A stretch of 64,000 bases of DNA from Marinobacter vinifirmus (GTDB taxonomy: Bacteria > Pseudomonadota > Gammaproteobacteria > Pseudomonadales > Oleiphilaceae): positions 105,969 through 169,968 of the forward strand of contig NZ_NEFY01000008.1 in NCBI RefSeq assembly GCF_002258215.1, in the 5' to 3' direction. Every line of letters starts with the position of its first letter. The stretch's first letter is position 1. Below, piece by piece: positions 62,721 through 64,000 of this stretch. The position numbers were made by a program, and so were the translations under genes. The notes under the pieces are model-generated. The model had not been told where the DNA came from. It ran no database searches and saw only the letters and a program-made list of their open reading frames with translations.

Positions 62721-62785
62721 GCTTAGTATCAATTAGTAGAGCTAGTTACTAATTAGCAGAACGAATTACTAATTGGCACTAATCC
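62721..62785. repeat. A/T-rich stretch with repeated TACTAATT
   Basis: tactaattagc (about 62747), tactaattggc (about 62768) and the inverse aattagta (about 62732) form an A/T-rich cluster between two IS elements. It may be an end of a lost element. No gene is seen. Confidence 0.45.
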
Positions 62786-62814
62786 GTGAACCGTGTTGAA
62801 AAAACAATTAGAGC

Positions 62815-63999
62815 TAGTGTCCCGTCCGGGTAATCCGTTTATTTATTGTCAATAACACTCAGCTTTGCTCGCGCCACTGAAGTCATAATCGATTCTGCAC
62901 TCTTGTGCCAGCGGAACGGCTTTGCCAGTTTCTCATTGTGAGTTTGGATAAAGCGACGAATCGCCTTCTTCAGTTCGCCGACACTGGTAAAAATGCCACG
63001 GTACAAAGCACGGCGTTCCAGTTGACCAAACCAGCCCTCCACGGCATTCAGCCAAGAGGCGCTGGTTGGCGTAAAGTGAAGCTTGAATCGGGGATGTTTT
63101 TCCAGCCAGGCTTTCACTTCTGGTGTTTTGTGAGTCGAGCTGTTGTCCAGAATCAGGTGAAGGTCCTGCTCTTTCGGTGTTTCTCGATCAATTTGTCGCA
63201 GAAAGTCGAGAAACTCTTTGGCGCGGTGGCGTTGTGTAATGCGCCCAATCACTTCGCCGTTCAGGATATTCAGAGCCGCGTATAAGCTGGTCGTCCCGTG
63301 CCTCTTGTAATCGTGGGTACGGCGCTCGATCTGGCCGGGTTTCAGTTGCAGCTTTGGTTGAGTGCGATCCAGTGCCTGGATCTGCGTTTTTTCGTCAACC
63401 GACAGCACCAGCGCGTTATCCGGCGGATTCAGGTACAGGCCAACGACATCGAAAACCTTCTCAGCAAAGTCCGGATCATTGCTTATTTTGAAGGTTTTCA
63501 GCCGGTGCGGTTTCAGGTCAGCGGCTTTCCAGATCTGATGCACTTGCCAGCGACTGACACCGGCATATTCGGCCATCAACCGGATGCTCCAGTGGGTAGA
63601 TTCCTTGGGCACCTTTTTGACCGTGTCATCAAGAATTGCTTTAACCTTTTTCTGATCCAGCTTTCTGGGTTGTCCAGGTCTTGGTGCATCCCGAAGACCG
63701 CTCAGGCCCTGTTCGGTGTAACGATTACGCCACTTAAATACCGTGGCCGTCGTGGTTCCCAGTTGCTCCGCAACGACTTTGGGTGATTCACCGGCATTCA
63801 GGGCCAAAACGATTCGTGCTCGCAGAACAAGATTCTGACTCAGCGTGCTTGTTCGCAGCCAGCTTTCCAGCTCCAGTTGATCGTTTACCGTAAGATTAAA
63901 GGGTGCTGGTTTCCGGGCCAAAACAGAGTCTCCGAGCTCGTAAATAATAGCTCGAATTATAGCGCACTTCCGCTTAGGAATTAACCAGACGGAACACTA
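62815..63999 (-). mobile_element. Complete IS630-family insertion sequence with TA duplication
   Basis: Terminal inverted repeats GTGTCCCGTCCGGGTAAT (from 62817) and, at the right end, the complement of ttaaccagacggaacac (to 63997) match with a few differences. TA dinucleotides flank both ends (62815-62816, 63998-63999), the IS630/Tc1 target duplication; the outer context is c-TA on the left and TA-g on the right. Confidence 0.9.
62839..63921 (-). CDS. IS630-family transposase
   Basis: 360 aa. N-terminal HTH_29-type domain (SPKVVAEQLGTTTATVFKWR, GLSGLRDAPRPGQPRKL) and DDE_3 catalytic core: LVLSVDEKTQIQALDR (Asp), HLILDNSSTHKTPEVKAWL (Asp) and SASWLNAVEGWFGQLERRAL (Glu). The reading frame is intact and both ends of the element are present, so it may be active. 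Confidence 0.96.
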   Translation of the reverse strand: MARKPAPFNLTVNDQLELESWLRTSTLSQNLVLRARIVLALNAGESPKVVAEQLGTTTATVFKWRNRYTEQGLSGLRDAPRPGQPRKLDQKKVKAILDDTVKKVPKESTHWSIRLMAEYAGVSRWQVHQIWKAADLKPHRLKTFKISNDPDFAEKVFDVVGLYLNPPDNALVLSVDEKTQIQALDRTQPKLQLKPGQIERRTHDYKRHGTTSLYAALNILNGEVIGRITQRHRAKEFLDFLRQIDRETPKEQDLHLILDNSSTHKTPEVKAWLEKHPRFKLHFTPTSASWLNAVEGWFGQLERRALYRGIFTSVGELKKAIRRFIQTHNEKLAKPFRWHKSAESIMTSVARAKLSVIDNK

Positions 64000-64000
64000 G

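Noticed and set aside
34971..64000. Second copy of the tRNA-fMet 3' end (attR)
   Set aside because: Searched by eye for the T-arm and acceptor sequence downstream of the integrase; none was found in the window.

Overview
The window looks like a chromosomal segment of a Marinobacter-type marine gammaproteobacterium, close to M. nauticus/aquaeolei. The evidence is the gene content (class I fumarase, gspN-gspC-gspD, purEK, sodB, groESL, FabG4-type reductase next to a thiolase, penicillin-acylase-like and VolA-like lipoproteins) and a CYP153A alkane hydroxylase that, from memory, is almost identical to the M. aquaeolei enzyme. No database search was possible, so all family names come from recognised motifs.

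Positions 1-34970 are mostly core chromosome. In order: a zinc-protease-family lipoprotein (cut by the window edge), rmuC, an AraC regulator with a CaiB-type CoA transferase, a convergent pair of large lipoprotein hydrolases, fumarase, an alkyltransferase-like protein with an SDR, fxsA, groESL behind a good sigma-32 promoter, three type II secretion genes, a LemA/M48 pair, an EAL protein, sodB, purEK with two unusual long hairpin elements, a tRNA-Val/Asp/Val operon, a FabG4/thiolase divergent pair, and tRNA-fMet.

Positions 34971-about 43840 are a probable integrated element. Immediately 3' of the intact tRNA-fMet lie a Cro/CI-like repressor with paired operators, an excisionase-like gene and a tyrosine integrase. 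Cargo follows: an HD-domain protein, a YqiA-like esterase, a HEPN-domain protein, a zinc-ribbon protein and a LexA-controlled umuD-[HExxH protein]-umuC operon. An McrA-like HNH nuclease and a broken PcfJ-like gene come next. No second copy of the tRNA 3' end was seen, so the right boundary is not defined.

Positions about 43840-58500 are a patchwork of mobile remnants (serine recombinase, peroxiredoxin fragment, dead IS3 transposase) around two functional modules. The first is the CYP153 system: 2Fe-2S ferredoxin, P450 and ferredoxin reductase, with a divergent AraC regulator. The second is a TetR-controlled set of two hotdog thioesterases, an alpha/beta hydrolase and a complete RND efflux pair, ending in a 5'-truncated MipA/OmpV gene and a MarR regulator.

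Positions about 58500-64000 are a mobile-element pile-up over an integron-type gene-cassette array with no integrase in view (CALIN-like). Two attC-like sites bracket a cassette encoding a TIR-domain protein with an N-terminal zinc motif. A complete IS1182-family element sits exactly at one cassette junction. A GNAT cassette is broken by an IS remnant, and a complete IS630-family element with TA target duplication ends at the window edge. The cassette TIR gene, the umuD-protease-umuC operon and the paired hairpin elements around purE are the most unusual observations.
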